Source: Nocardia brasiliensis (GTDB taxonomy: Bacteria; Actinomycetota; Actinomycetes; Mycobacteriales; Mycobacteriaceae). From it: a DNA stretch of 64,000 bases. The translations under genes and the position numbers were made by a program. Location: NCBI RefSeq assembly GCF_011801125.1, contig NZ_CP046171.1, positions 7,440,001 to 7,504,000 on the forward strand, given 5' to 3'. Shown piece by piece: positions 46,785 to 57,016 of the stretch. A model generated the notes under the pieces. The model had not been told where the DNA came from, searched no databases, and was given only the letters and a program-made list of their open reading frames with translations. Numbering within the stretch: the stretch's first letter is position 1; each line of letters starts with the position of its first letter.

Positions 46785-47942
46785 GTGGATGCGCGTTCGG
46801 CTGCGCTGGTCCGCGCCAACTTCCGTTCGGTGATCGAGGCGCCGAACGGACCCGAACGGTTGGTCAGTGCGTTCTACGGTCACTTGTTCGCCGAGAACCC
46901 GCAACTGCGCGAACTCTTCCCGCCTGCGATGGACATGCAGGCGAAGCGGATCGTCACGGCCATCCAGTATGTGCTCGACCATCTGGAGGATTGGGGACGG
47001 GCGCAGAAGTTCCTCGAACAACTCGCTCGCGACCACCGCAAGTACGGCGTCGACGCGGCGCACTACGACGCGGCGGGTCGCGCGCTGCTGTCCGCGTTCC
47101 GCGCCTACAACGGCGCCGCGTGGCACCGCGGCCTGGAGGAGGGCTGGCGCGACATCACGATCCTGATCTCGGCGTCCATGGCGATCGGCGCGAATTCCGA
47201 CAAATCGCAGCCGTTCTGGGAGGCGACCGTGGTCGGGCACCGGCGGGTGCTCGAGGATCTGGCCATCGTGCGATTACAGTCCGAGAGCCCGATCCCGTAT
47301 CAGGCCGGACAGTACGTGCCGCTCACGGTGCCGCAGCGGCCGAAGATGTGGCGCTATTTCTCCCCGGCGATTCCCGCGAACCCGTACGGCGAGATCGAAT
47401 TCCACATCCGCAAGATCCGCGGCGGCTGGGTGAGCCCCGCGATCGTCAACGAGACCAGGGTCGGTGACCGCTGGCAGATCGCCGGACCGCTCGGCGGCCT
47501 GCACGTCGAGCGGGAAAGCGGCCGCGATGTGCTGATGATCGGCGCGGGCACCGGCATCGCCCCGCTGCGCGCCCAGTTGATCGAGATGGGCCAGCGCGGC
47601 GTCAACCCGCGGGTGCACTTCTTCATCGGCGGGCGCTATCCCTGCGATCTCTACGACGTGGAGAACATGTGGCAGCTCTCGCAGAGCAATCCGTGGCTCA
47701 CCATCGTTCCGGTCTGTGAACAGAAGACGAACCCGTGGTGGTATCCGCATCCGCCGCAGGAAGAGCCGTACGGCATGCATCGGCGATTGATCGGTAACCT
47801 GGGCGCGGTGGTCGCGAGCTTCGGCGCGTGGGCGGACCGGCAGATCCAGATCGCCGGGTCGGCGAAGATGATCGCCGACACCCGCCGGGCGTTGATCGCG
47901 GTCGGCACTCCGGAGCACATCATCAGCTCCGACCCGGTGTGA
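46785..47942 (+). CDS. Flavohaemoglobin (globin plus FAD/NAD reductase), first copy
   Basis: A 385-residue flavohaemoglobin: globin domain (1-135, FYGHLFAENPQLRELFP; proximal His in LARDHRKYGV near 86), then an FNR-like reductase: FAD motif RYFSPAIP near 188-195, pyrophosphate loop GAGTGIAPLRAQL near 246-258 and NAD region IQIAGSAKMI. Such enzymes turn nitric oxide into nitrate or work as lipid/quinone reductases. The FAD motif RYFS differs from the RxYS of Hmp, as in the mycobacterial type II group. GTG start. It is cotranscribed with a globin-less reductase 14 bp downstream. Confidence 0.88.
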   Translation: MDARSAALVRANFRSVIEAPNGPERLVSAFYGHLFAENPQLRELFPPAMDMQAKRIVTAIQYVLDHLEDWGRAQKFLEQLARDHRKYGVDAAHYDAAGRALLSAFRAYNGAAWHRGLEEGWRDITILISASMAIGANSDKSQPFWEATVVGHRRVLEDLAIVRLQSESPIPYQAGQYVPLTVPQRPKMWRYFSPAIPANPYGEIEFHIRKIRGGWVSPAIVNETRVGDRWQIAGPLGGLHVERESGRDVLMIGAGTGIAPLRAQLIEMGQRGVNPRVHFFIGGRYPCDLYDVENMWQLSQSNPWLTIVPVCEQKTNPWWYPHPPQEEPYGMHRRLIGNLGAVVASFGAWADRQIQIAGSAKMIADTRRALIAVGTPEHIISSDPV

Positions 47943-47956
47943 TGAAGGAGGTCCCG

Positions 47957-48778
47957 ATGGGGGACGGTAGCGGGCCAGGTCCGCGGGGCGGGTGGACTCC
48001 CGGGGATCCCGAGACGCTCGGCAACGGCGCACAGCAGCCACCCGAATGGACCTCGACCGTGGTCGGGCATCATCGAATTCGCCACGACCTGGCGGTGATT
48101 CGGCTGATCGGTGAGTTCGTCCCGTTCGTCGCCGGGCAGTCGGTCGAGGTGACGGTGCCCCAGCAACCGAGCATGCGGCGCAGGCTGTCCCCCGCACTGC
48201 CGCCCTCGCTCGACGGCAAACTCGAGTTCCACGTGCGCACCGTGCCGGGCGGCTGGTGCAGCGGCTCGATCGTCGCCGACACCAAACCGGGCGACGAATG
48301 GAAGATTCGCGCACCACTCGGCGGCTTCCGGGTCGACCCCGAAGGGGACGAGGTGGTGCTGATCGCGGGCGGCACCGGACTCGCGCCGATGCGGGCGCAG
48401 ATCCTGGACCTGGCGCGCGCGCCGGAGCCACCGCGCACCTATCTGTTCTTCGGCGGCCATTGCCCGCGCGAGCTCTACGCCTCCGACATGCTGTACCTGC
48501 TGGCGGGCGAATTGCCTTGGCTCACCGTGATTCCCGTGGTGGAGAGCCCGGACGACCCGGGCTGGGTGGATGAGTGGTACGAGCACAGCCGCGTCGACAT
48601 CGGCTTCCCGGCCGACGACATGCTGTTCGGCACCCTCGCCGACGTGGTCGGCTCGCACGGCGCCTTCGACCGACACCAGGTGCTGGTCTGCGGCTCGCCG
48701 CGAATGGTGAGTGCGACCGTCGACCGCCTGCTGGAAACCGGAACTCCGCCGGAGCGAATCCAATTCGAAGGACTCTAG
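47957..48778 (+). CDS. Globin-less FAD/NAD(P) reductase related to flavohaemoglobin
   Basis: A 273-residue protein matching only the reductase half of the flavohaemoglobins on either side: a Pro/Gly-rich 30-residue head in place of the globin, FAD region RRRLSPALP, ring-stacking LAPMRAQILDLA after GGTGLAP, and VLVCGSPRMV. The RxYS Tyr of ferredoxin reductases is replaced (RRLS), so FAD binding may differ. It could serve as an electron donor to another globin or be an independent reductase. GAAGGAGG (47944-47951) fixes the ATG at 47957; the gene is coupled to the flavohaemoglobin upstream. Confidence 0.8.
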   Translation: MGDGSGPGPRGGWTPGDPETLGNGAQQPPEWTSTVVGHHRIRHDLAVIRLIGEFVPFVAGQSVEVTVPQQPSMRRRLSPALPPSLDGKLEFHVRTVPGGWCSGSIVADTKPGDEWKIRAPLGGFRVDPEGDEVVLIAGGTGLAPMRAQILDLARAPEPPRTYLFFGGHCPRELYASDMLYLLAGELPWLTVIPVVESPDDPGWVDEWYEHSRVDIGFPADDMLFGTLADVVGSHGAFDRHQVLVCGSPRMVSATVDRLLETGTPPERIQFEGL

Positions 48779-48846
48779 GTTCTCGAAACCCGGGCGCTGC
48801 CCAGCGGCTGGACGCTGCCTCGAAGTCCGTCGGAATCCCCGGGAGA

Positions 48847-48886
48847 CCGGAATCCGGCCGCGGTACTGGGCACGGCCGGATTCCGG
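48847..48886. terminator. Bidirectional terminator in the flavohaemoglobin cluster
   Basis: A perfect 14-bp stem (CCGGAATCCGGCCG at 48847-48860; complement at 48873-48886) with a 12-nt loop separates the convergent reductase and second flavohaemoglobin genes. Confidence 0.75.
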
Positions 48887-48930
48887 GTGGGTCCGGGATG
48901 ACGGGAGGGGTCGAAATCCCGGACGGCCGG

Positions 48931-50100
48931 TCAGAACAGTGGGTCGTGGCGGATGTTCTTGGCGAGCGTCCCCGCGGCCATCAGGCGAAACTTGGTGGTC
49001 TGCACCATCGAGGGCGAACCGACGATCTGCACGTCCCGGTCGGCCCAGGAGCCGTAGCCGGCCACCACCTTGCCGATCTGGCCGGTCAGCCGGGGCTCCA
49101 GACCGGTCCAGTTCGGCGCCAGGGCGCCGGAATCCTGGTACCACCAAGGGTTTTCCTCGTGTTCGGTCACCGGCGTCACGGTCAGCCAGCGGTTCGCGAC
49201 GGCGAGGCTGTTGAGCGTGTCCAGGTCGTAGAGGTCGCACGGATGGTGGCCGCCGACGAACAGGTGCACCTTCGGATTGGTGCGCCGCTGCGCCATCGCC
49301 ATCAGCTGGGCGCGTAACGGCGCGATCCCGGTGCCGCAGCCGACCATCAGCATCTTGCGTTTCGCGTTGCGCGGTATGCCGAGTCCGCCGAGCGGCGCGC
49401 CCAGTAGCCATCTGTCGCCGATGGCGGTGTGCCCGACGATGGCCGAGCTGACCCAGCCGCCGAGCACGCTGCGAATGTGGAATTCGATCTCGCCGTTGGC
49501 ATTTGCCGGTACGGCGGGCGACATGTAGCGCCACATGCGCGGCCGCGACGGCACCTGCACGCTCAGGTACTGGCCGGCGGCGTACTGCATCGGCTGGTCG
49601 AGCTGGAGTCGCACGATCGTCAGATTGCGCAGTACCGCACGGCTTTCCACGACGGTGCCGGTCCAGACCGCCGGCGTGGTCTCCTTCGCGGCGGCGCCGA
49701 ACATGGTGTCGCAGATGATCGTCAGGCCCTCCTCCCAGGCCCGGTCCACCTCGTCGGTCCACATCTCGGTGCCCGCGTAGAGCCGCATCGCGGTCTTCAG
49801 CGAGTTGGCCACCGCCGCGTAGTGCTCGCGCTGCACGCCATATTTGCGATGGTCGCGGCCGAGCTGAGAGAGGAACGGCAACAACTTGTTCGGCTCTTCG
49901 AGCCGGTCCAGCGCGTAACCGATGGCCTTGACAAGGCGGTCACGCTGTGCATCCATGGCTGCCGGGAAGAAATCGCGGACTTGGGGGTAGTCGGTGAATA
50001 GGATCGAATAAAACGATCTCGCTAATTTCTCCTGCCCCCCTTCCTCCGCAGCAACCGCCTTGAACGTCGTTCTGATCAAAGCGACGGTCCGCGAATCCAT
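48931..50100 (-). CDS. Flavohaemoglobin, second copy (convergent)
   Basis: A 389-residue paralogue: globin domain (FYSILFTDYPQVRDFFP; proximal His in LGRDHRKYGV), FAD motif WRYMSPAVP, pyrophosphate loop GCGTGIAPLRAQL, NAD region VQIVGSPSMV. Same domain order as the copy at 46785, but RYMS instead of RYFS. It has a long 5' region of 550 bp to hspR without other genes. The ATG at 50100 gives the family-typical N-terminus MDSRTVALIRTTF. Having two flavohaemoglobins plus a reductase-only relative in one locus suggests division of labour in nitric oxide defence or lipid-peroxide handling. Confidence 0.88.
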   Translation of the reverse strand: MDSRTVALIRTTFKAVAAEEGGQEKLARSFYSILFTDYPQVRDFFPAAMDAQRDRLVKAIGYALDRLEEPNKLLPFLSQLGRDHRKYGVQREHYAAVANSLKTAMRLYAGTEMWTDEVDRAWEEGLTIICDTMFGAAAKETTPAVWTGTVVESRAVLRNLTIVRLQLDQPMQYAAGQYLSVQVPSRPRMWRYMSPAVPANANGEIEFHIRSVLGGWVSSAIVGHTAIGDRWLLGAPLGGLGIPRNAKRKMLMVGCGTGIAPLRAQLMAMAQRRTNPKVHLFVGGHHPCDLYDLDTLNSLAVANRWLTVTPVTEHEENPWWYQDSGALAPNWTGLEPRLTGQIGKVVAGYGSWADRDVQIVGSPSMVQTTKFRLMAAGTLAKNIRHDPLF

Positions 50101-50529
50101 TTGTGTCACAACCCCATTTCGCACTCGAACACAAAGCTGTGCCGGCGAGTGAGGTGCTGCGGGACACTCGTCAGCAGCCGTTGCCATGGAGTGTAGGCGA
50201 GGTTTGCCAGCTACGGAATCCTCCGTTTAAACATCAAGCGTGTAATTCTCCTGAAACGAGGATGGGCAGCGTGAAACGCCCCCTAAACAGACTGAAAGAC
50301 CGTAAGGATCGGTGAAATCCGTCACAAACACACTGAATTTGCAAGGCTCACTCTGAAAAACTCGCCGCTGGAGCGACCGCACGGCAACTTGTGGACCATC
50401 CGTTGGTCACCCGAGCGGACGCCCGACACGGCCGGACCGCCGGGGCGAGCGACGAAATCCGCCGCGGTGCGGGGCCAGGCGCGCCATCCGCGCGAAGCCC
50501 CGCCGCACACCGACTCCGGGCTTACCTTT
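50101..50529. other. Long upstream region of the second flavohaemoglobin gene, no recognisable site
   Basis: These 429 bp hold no coding frame that looks real and I see no convincing promoter hexamer or palindrome, although the promoter of the flavohaemoglobin at 50100 must lie here. Base composition is lower in GC than neighbouring genes around 50200-50345 (GTTTAAACATCAAGCGTGTA, then TGAAAGACCGTAAGGAT). Confidence 0.5.
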
Positions 50530-50623
50530 GGCTAACCTGCCCGAGAGTGGCCACACAGCGCCTCGGGCCCCTCGACCGCGGCGCACCAATTGTGTGCCGG
50601 GACAAGGGGCCCGAGGGTTAGCC
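50530..50623. repeat. Nested inverted repeat downstream of hspR
   Basis: Three stems are nested: outer GGCTAACC (50530-50537) with GGTTAGCC (50616-50623), middle CCTCGGGCCCCT (50561-50572) with AGGGGCCCGAGG (50605-50616), and inner GGCGCAC/GTGTGCC around CAATT (about 50579-50598). It lies just past the hspR stop and can fold as one long hairpin of about 94 nt. It may end the dnaK-hspR transcript, but is far larger than a normal terminator. The GGCTAACC half also resembles an IdeR half-site. Confidence 0.6.
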
Positions 50624-50650
50624 AGCCGTATTCGGCATTGTTGCGCGGTA

Positions 50651-51058
50651 CTAGGTACCGCGACGATTACGGGGCTGCCACACCACCAGCGCGGTACTGC
50701 GTTGCGGCGGTGCGAGATCGGGCCGGTAGCCCGCCCGCAGCCGCTCCAGCTCGGCCGCCATCTCGGCGACCCGCTGTTGCAGTTCCTCGACCTGATTGGT
50801 GAGTTCGATGATGCGCTTGATGCCCGCCAGGTTGACACCCTCGTCCTGGGACAGCCGCTGCACCTCGCGCAGCAGCTCGACGTCCCTGGTCGAGTAGCGT
50901 CGCCCGCCGCCCGAAGTACGTTGTGGCGTAACCAGTCCCAGGCGGTCATAGGTGCGCAGTGTCTGCGCGTGCATGCCGGCCAGCTGCGCCGCCACCGAGA
51001 TCATGAAGAACTCGGCTCGGGACGCCCCACCGGACGCCCGCTTCGGATCATTGGACAT
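50651..51058 (-). CDS. hspR: HspR, MerR-family heat-shock repressor
   Basis: A 135-residue MerR-type repressor that binds HAIR sites and uses DnaK as corepressor. The helix-turn-helix FMISVAAQLAGMHAQTLRTYDRLGL is near residues 19-43, the wing is TSGGGRRYSTRDV, and a coiled-coil follows (VEELQQRVAEMAAELERLRAG). It is last in dnaK-grpE-dnaJ-hspR, its start overlapping the dnaJ stop, so it is coregulated with its corepressor. HAIR sites before dnaK and clpB are its predicted targets. Confidence 0.95.
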   Translation of the reverse strand: MSNDPKRASGGASRAEFFMISVAAQLAGMHAQTLRTYDRLGLVTPQRTSGGGRRYSTRDVELLREVQRLSQDEGVNLAGIKRIIELTNQVEELQQRVAEMAAELERLRAGYRPDLAPPQRSTALVVWQPRNRRGT

Positions 51059-52215
51059 CAAGCACCTGCCCATCCTGCCCGTGGATCGAATCCGCTGGCC
51101 TTCTCCGCGTCCGCGTAGCGCCGCAGCGCCTCGGCCGCATTGTCATCCAACTTCTGCGGCACCGCGACCTTGACGGTGACCAGCAGGTCACCGGCACCGC
51201 CGCCGCGCTTGGGCACGCCACGACCGCGCACCCGCAGGATACGCCCGTCGGCGGTGCCCGGCGGCACCTTCACCCCGACGCGTCCCTCCAGTGTCGGCAC
51301 GGAAACCGTTGTGCCGAGCACTAATTCGCTGTAGCTGACCGGCAGCACCAGGGTCAGGTCGTCGCCGTTGCGGCCGAAGACCTTGTCCTGGCTGACGTGC
51401 ACGCTGACGAACAGATCGCCCGATGGCGCACCGCGCAGGCCCGCCTCGCCCTGACCGGCGAGCCGAATCCGCTGCCCGTCACTGACACCAGGCGGGATCC
51501 GGACCGTGATGGTGCGGGTCCGGTTCTGGATGCCGCTGCCGTGGCAGTCCACGCACGGGTCGTCGATGATCGAGCCGGTGCCCCGGCAGTCATCGCACGG
51601 CTCGCTGAAGCCGAAGGCGCCCTGGTTGCGGCTGATGATGCCGGTTCCGTTGCAGTTCGGGCAGACCCGAGGGCTGGTGCCCGGCTTGGCGCCGCTGCCG
51701 TGACAGGTGGTACACGGCGACGGACTGGTCATCCGCAGCGGGACGGTGACGCCCTGCGCGGCCTCCCGGAAACCGAGGGTCGTCTCGGTCTCCACATCGG
51801 CCCCGCGGCGCGGGCGGCTCGTGGTCCGGGTGCCGCCCCGGTTGAACAGGCCGCCCAGCAGGTCACCGAGGCCACCGTCGCCCGCGTTCGCGTTGCCGAA
51901 GATGTCACCGATGTTGAAGTCCTGCGAGAAGCCGCCGCCCGCGCCGGGGGTGAACCCGCCGCGCGGATAACCGCCGCCCGCGAACAACTTTCGGGTCTCG
52001 TCGTACTCCTTGCGCTTGGCCGGATCCGACAGCACCGCGTGCGCTTCGCTGACGGTCTTGAACCGCTCCTCGGCCTTGCTGTCGCCGGGGTTGGCATCCG
52101 GATGCAAGTCGCGCGCGAGCTTGCGATACGCCTTCTTGATCTCGTCCTGGGTGGCGCTGGAGGAGACACCCAGCTCCTTGTAGAAGTCCTTTTCGATCCA
52201 CTCCCGTTGACTCAC
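51058..52215 (-). CDS. dnaJ: Hsp40 cochaperone DnaJ (type I)
   Basis: A 385-residue DnaJ with J domain (HPD in LHPDANPGD near 37-45), Gly-rich region ([17 protein letters not shown]), zinc-binding domain with four CxxCxGxG-type motifs ([36 protein letters not shown] near 168-235) and substrate-binding C-terminus. It stimulates the DnaK ATPase and delivers substrates. It lies between grpE and hspR; the stop overlaps the hspR start. Confidence 0.96.
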   Translation of the reverse strand: MSQREWIEKDFYKELGVSSSATQDEIKKAYRKLARDLHPDANPGDSKAEERFKTVSEAHAVLSDPAKRKEYDETRKLFAGGGYPRGGFTPGAGGGFSQDFNIGDIFGNANAGDGGLGDLLGGLFNRGGTRTTSRPRRGADVETETTLGFREAAQGVTVPLRMTSPSPCTTCHGSGAKPGTSPRVCPNCNGTGIISRNQGAFGFSEPCDDCRGTGSIIDDPCVDCHGSGIQNRTRTITVRIPPGVSDGQRIRLAGQGEAGLRGAPSGDLFVSVHVSQDKVFGRNGDDLTLVLPVSYSELVLGTTVSVPTLEGRVGVKVPPGTADGRILRVRGRGVPKRGGGAGDLLVTVKVAVPQKLDDNAAEALRRYADAEKASGFDPRAGWAGA

Positions 52216-52263
52216 CGGATATCTCCTCCTCTCACCGTCTTGGGGTTGCGGCGCGCCGCGCCG

Positions 52264-52916
52264 TTACTGTTTGTTCGCACCGGCATCAGCATCCGATGCC
52301 TCTGTCCGAGTGGACTCGCTCTGCTCGGCCACCCCGTCGGTTACCCCGACGAGCGCGTGCCGAAGCACCCGATCGCCGAACCGATAGCCCTTGCGCATGA
52401 CCAGCCCGATCACCGGTTCGTGGCCCGAGCCCTCGTGCTGCACGGCCTCGTGCAGGGTCGGGTCGAACGGTTCACCCGCCGCGCCGAATTCCTCGAGGCC
52501 CTGCTTCTGCAGTGCGGTGCTCAGCTTGTCGGCCACCGACTTCAGTGGCCCGGCATCGAGATCGCCGTGCGCCTTGGCCCGATCGAGATCGTCGAGCACG
52601 CCGAGCAATTCGGTGACCACCGCGGCCTTGGCTGCATCGATCGCGGTCTTGCGATCACGCTCCACGCGACGCCGGTAGTTGGCGTACTCCGCGGTCAGCC
52701 GCTGCAGGTCGGCCGTGCGCTCGGCGAGCTCACCGCTGACGGCGTCGGCCTGCGCCTCGGGCGCCGCGCCGTTGCCGCCCTCGGGGGCCGCCCCCGCGGC
52801 GGCCTCGGCCGCCGCGGGTTCGCGCACCTCACCGGTCTCGGGATCGATCTTGCGGTTGTCCACGAAGGTGATCGGTTCCTGCTCGGTGTCGCGCTGCTCC
52901 GAATTCTTGCCGTTTG

Positions 52917-52920
<4 letters not shown>
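52264..52920 (-). CDS. grpE: Nucleotide exchange factor GrpE
   Basis: A 218-residue GrpE with long N-terminal helix (about 60-140, [21 protein letters not shown]) and the C-terminal domain with [11 protein letters not shown] and [17 protein letters not shown] low-complexity Ala/Glu-rich N-terminus and an acidic C-terminal tail are normal for actinobacteria. It releases ADP from DnaK and acts as a thermosensor. Start overlaps the dnaK stop by 4 bp. Confidence 0.95.
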
Positions 52921-54764
<1,844 letters not shown>

Positions 54765-54955
54765 TGTGGTTCCTCCTATGTGACGTACTTACAGGTGTCG
54801 GTGCCTGGGCGGGTGCCGCCCTGCGACCGGATGTCCGCATCGGGACCTGCCGTGCCGCGAGACCTCGCCCCAAGCACCTGACGGAGCACGGTCCCAGCAA
54901 CGCTGAGCGTGGTCGGCTCAATCCTGCACCCGATCATCGTTCGGGTCAACTCAAA

Positions 54956-54976
54956 CTTGAGTCCGACACACTCAAT
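54956..54976. promoter_or_regulatory. HAIR operator (HspR site) upstream of dnaK
   Basis: CTTGAGT-N7-ACTCAAT is a near-perfect HspR inverted repeat (13 of 14 arm bases), about 190 bp before the dnaK ATG. An extra ACTCAA half-site touches it on the left (from 54949), and a CTCAA at about 54988 may be a second weaker copy. The rest of the 427-bp region 54765-55191, shared with the FAD oxidase gene, shows nothing else clear. Confidence 0.85.
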
Positions 54977-55191
54977 GTTGTCGAATAGCTCAACGGACGA
55001 CCGGCGCGGATCATTCCCGGATACCGGACCGAATTTCGTCCGCCCGTCATTCTCGTCCCCGACACCCCCATCTACCAGCACTTATAGATAACAGCCGCTG
55101 GTCAGGGCCGATGCCGTACCGGCCGCCGCGGCCGCGTATCCGTGCTGCAATAGCGGCGGGACGGGCGCGAGCCCGGCGGAAAGGAGTCGGG

Positions 55192-56793
55192 GTGTCAGCG
55201 AAGACGCGGTCGTGGTGGGGCTGGGGGAATGTCGAGGACGCGGTGGCGGGGGCCGAGCGGGCGGCACTGACCAAACGGGTGGCCGCGATCCTGCCCGAGG
55301 CCGACCTCACCGTGCACGAGCCGCCGCCGCTCGCCGCGCTCGACCTTCCCGCCCCGCGGCTGAGCGCGCCGGCCGCGCTCGCGGGACTGGCCTCGGCGGA
55401 CCCCGCCGACCGTGCGGCGCACGCGCACGGACAGGCCTTCCGCGATGTGGTGCGCAACCTGATGGGCGAGATCGCCACACCGCCCGACCTCGTCGTGCGG
55501 CCGCGCACCGAGGCCGACATCGTCGATGTGCTCGACTGGGCGAGCCGGTGCGATATCGCGGTGATCCCGTTCGGCGGCGGCACCTCCGTGGTCGGCGGCG
55601 TGGAGCCGCGGCTGGACGGCGAGTTCGCCGGCGCGATCAGTCTCGATCTCGGCGCGCTCGATCGCGTGCTCGAGCTCGATCGCACCAGCCGTGCCGCCCG
55701 CATCCAGGCCGGCGTGCTCGGGCCCGCACTGGAAGATCAAGTGCGCGAAGCGAATCTGACGCTGCGGCATTTCCCGCAATCGTTCGAGTTCTCCACCCTC
55801 GGCGGCTGGCTCGCCACCAGGGCGGGCGGGCACTTCGCCACCCTCTACACCCACATCGATGATCTCGTCGAGTCCATGCGGGTGGTGACGCCCGCGGGCA
55901 TCAGCGAATCCCGCAGGCTGCCTGGGTCGGGGGCAGGCCCCTCGCCCGATCGGCTGTTCCTGGGCTCCGAGGGCATCCTCGGCGTGATCACCGAGGCCTG
56001 GCTGCGCCTCCAGGACCGGCCGCGGTGGCGCGCAACGGCTTCCGTGCACTTCGCCGACTACACCGCAGCGGTCGCGGCCACCCGCGCGGTCGCGCAGTCG
56101 GGGCTGTACCCGACGAACTGCCGGCTGCTCGACCCCGCCGAGGCGTTCCTCAACGCGGGCGCGGCGACCACGGGCGGGGTGCTGGTTATCGGTTTCGAAT
56201 CCGCGGACCATCCGACCGAGCCCTGGATGGCGCGCGTCGTCGAGATCGTGCGCGCACACGGCGGCACGTTGCCGGAACCGGTGCGCTACACCGATTCCGA
56301 CGCACCCGGCACCGGCGGCGCCGCGGCCGACACCTGGCGCTCGTCGTTCCTGCGCATGCCATACCAGCGCGACGCGCTCGCGGCCCAGTCGATGATCACC
56401 GAGACCTTCGAAACCGCCTGCACCTGGGACCAATTCGAGGCATTGAAAGCGGCGGTGACCACGGCGGCCGAGGCCGCGTTCCGCGCCGTCGGCGCCACCG
56501 GCGTGCTCACCTGCCGGTTCACCCACGTCTATCCGGACGGTCCGGCCCCGTACTTCGGCATCTACGCCGCGGGCCGCTGGGGCAGCACGCTCGCGCAGTG
56601 GGACGACATCAAAGCCGCTGTCTCCGAGGCGCTGTCGGCCGCGGGCGGCACCATCACCCACCACCACGCGGTGGGCCGCGACCACCGCCCCTGGTACGAC
56701 CGGCAGCGACCGGACCCGTTCGCCCAAGCCCTGCGTGCGACCAAAGCGACCCTCGACCCCGCGGGCATCCTGAATCCCGGCGTCCTGATCTGA
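55192..56793 (+). CDS. FAD-linked oxidase (alkyl-DHAP synthase/D-lactate dehydrogenase-like)
   Basis: A 533-residue vanillyl-alcohol-oxidase-fold flavoprotein. FAD-binding PP-loop VIPFGGGTSVVGGVEPRL is near residues 124-141, and SFEFSTLGGWLATRAGGHFATLYTHIDDLVES (quoted in parts: STLGGWLATRAGGHFATLY) near 199-217 is the ADPS-like FAD region; HHHAVGRDHRPWY near 489-501 supplies the conserved His cluster. Members include alkyldihydroxyacetonephosphate synthases and glycolate/lactate oxidases; the substrate is unclear. The GTG at 55192 follows AAGGAG (55181-55186). Confidence 0.87.
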   Translation: MSAKTRSWWGWGNVEDAVAGAERAALTKRVAAILPEADLTVHEPPPLAALDLPAPRLSAPAALAGLASADPADRAAHAHGQAFRDVVRNLMGEIATPPDLVVRPRTEADIVDVLDWASRCDIAVIPFGGGTSVVGGVEPRLDGEFAGAISLDLGALDRVLELDRTSRAARIQAGVLGPALEDQVREANLTLRHFPQSFEFSTLGGWLATRAGGHFATLYTHIDDLVESMRVVTPAGISESRRLPGSGAGPSPDRLFLGSEGILGVITEAWLRLQDRPRWRATASVHFADYTAAVAATRAVAQSGLYPTNCRLLDPAEAFLNAGAATTGGVLVIGFESADHPTEPWMARVVEIVRAHGGTLPEPVRYTDSDAPGTGGAAADTWRSSFLRMPYQRDALAAQSMITETFETACTWDQFEALKAAVTTAAEAAFRAVGATGVLTCRFTHVYPDGPAPYFGIYAAGRWGSTLAQWDDIKAAVSEALSAAGGTITHHHAVGRDHRPWYDRQRPDPFAQALRATKATLDPAGILNPGVLI

Positions 56794-56797
56794 CGCA

Positions 56798-56961
56798 ATG
56801 CGCCGCGAACGGGTCGACTACGCACTGATCCCCTCGGCGCCGGCCTGCACACCACCATCAAAACCCTGGTCACCTGGACCGAAACCGACCAGCCCGAAAT
56901 TATCGCCGCCCGCAACGCCTACGACCGCCGCACTACCCCTTCGACCAGGTATCCACCTTGA
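56798..56961 (+). pseudogene. Remnant of an HxlR family regulator (C-terminal piece with frameshift)
   Basis: The stretch reads RRERVDYALIP in one frame, then, after a single-base slip near 56830, LGAGLHTTIKTLVTWTE and ARNAYDRRTT up to a TGA at 56961. Together this is the usual C-terminus of HxlR regulators (VDYxLTPLGxxLxxxIxxLxxWxE). The helix-turn-helix part is absent; the remnant abuts the stop of the FAD oxidase gene. It is a fragment, probably left by deletion. Confidence 0.6.
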
Positions 56962-57016
56962 TCTGCGCCATCGCGTCGAACTAGAAGTCGGTGACGCCGT
57001 CGAGGTGCTTACCTGT

